From Verrucomicrobiota bacterium (GTDB lineage Bacteria > Verrucomicrobiota > Verrucomicrobiia > Limisphaerales > JAGWYX01), in NCBI GenBank assembly GCA_018969165.1, contig JAGWYX010000017.1:1-14068 (forward strand): a stretch of 14,068 nt of DNA, written 5' to 3'. A program made the translations under genes and the position numbers. How positions within the stretch are numbered: the stretch's first letter is position 1; the number at the start of each line of letters is the position of its first letter. Under the pieces are notes generated by a model. The model was not told the origin of the DNA. It saw only the letters and a program-made list of their open reading frames with translations, and ran no database searches. Positions 13,977 to 14,068 of this stretch are shown here, in pieces.

Positions 13977-14068
13977 ATGAAGACAATCCTGGTCACTGGC
14001 GGAGCCGGGTATGTCGGCTCGGTCCTGGTCCGCGACCTCCTCCAGGCCGGACACCGGGTGGTCTGCGT
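13977..14068 (+). CDS. NAD(P)-dependent sugar epimerase/dehydratase, N-terminal fragment (3' truncated)
   Basis: About 30 residues are visible before the window ends. The start MKTILVTGGAGYVGS with GGAGYVG is the nucleotide-binding glycine motif of extended short-chain dehydrogenases such as nucleotide-sugar 4-epimerases and dehydratases. It lies 141 bases after ECH2 on the same strand. It could belong to the sugar pathway (for example a LegB-like dehydratase), but the fragment is too short to say which sugar it acts on. Confidence 0.75.
   Translation, partial: MKTILVTGGAGYVGSVLVRDLLQAGHRVVC

Noticed and set aside
1..14068. CRISPR arrays, tRNA, rRNA or insertion sequences
   Set aside because: No regularly spaced direct repeats, tRNA-like folds, rRNA segments or transposase-like reading frames were seen.

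Overview
This 14,068-base, GC-rich window comes from a bacterial natural-product and surface-glycan locus. Almost all of it is coding, in tightly packed and often overlapping genes. It holds the 3' end of a trans-AT polyketide synthase (PKS) gene, nucleotide-sugar genes of the legionaminic-acid (nonulosonic acid) type, and a set of PKS accessory genes that includes most of a beta-branching (HMG-CoA-synthase-like, HCS) cassette. The host cannot be named from the sequence. GC content, the trans-AT type and a GTAGCC...GCGAC palindrome between genes made me think of Verrucomicrobiota or another soil/symbiont lineage such as Myxococcota or Acidobacteriota. That is a guess.

Layout. (A) 1-8740, plus strand, looks like one operon: the C-terminal part of a PKS (KS, post-KS linker, carrier protein, thioesterase), a PAPS-type sulfotransferase, a LegC-type aminotransferase, a PtmE-type CBS/nucleotidyltransferase, a LegF/NeuA-type CMP-sugar synthetase and a membrane-linked GT-B-like protein. 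Junctions are overlaps or gaps of 1 to 13 bases, two of them ATGA overlaps. (B) 8741-8833 is a short convergent gap carrying a REP-like palindrome. (C) 8834-10538, minus strand: an AT-like acyltransferase/acyl hydrolase and an Sfp-type phosphopantetheinyl transferase, overlapping by 8 bases. (D) 10539-10752 is a 214-base divergent intergenic region. (E) 10753-13835, plus strand: a discrete ACP, a Cys-to-Ser decarboxylating KS, ECH1 and ECH2, in the order of known beta-branching cassettes. (F) 13836-13976 is a gap with nested inverted repeats, followed by the start of an NAD-dependent sugar epimerase/dehydratase that runs off the window.

How they may work together. The trans-AT PKS would be supplied in trans with acyl groups and activated by the linked phosphopantetheinyl transferase. 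The ACP/KS/ECH1/ECH2 set would convert a beta-ketone on the growing chain to a beta-methyl or exo-methylene branch, but the HCS that does the aldol step is not in the window. The last PKS module has a KS lacking the HGTGT histidine, so it probably passes the chain to the thioesterase without extending it. The sulfotransferase may sulfonate the product or its carrier-bound precursor. The sugar genes in the same apparent operon suggest either a polyketide decorated with a nonulosonic acid or a PKS operon built next to a surface-glycan locus. Most of the assembly line, the HCS and the rest of the sugar pathway must lie outside the window.
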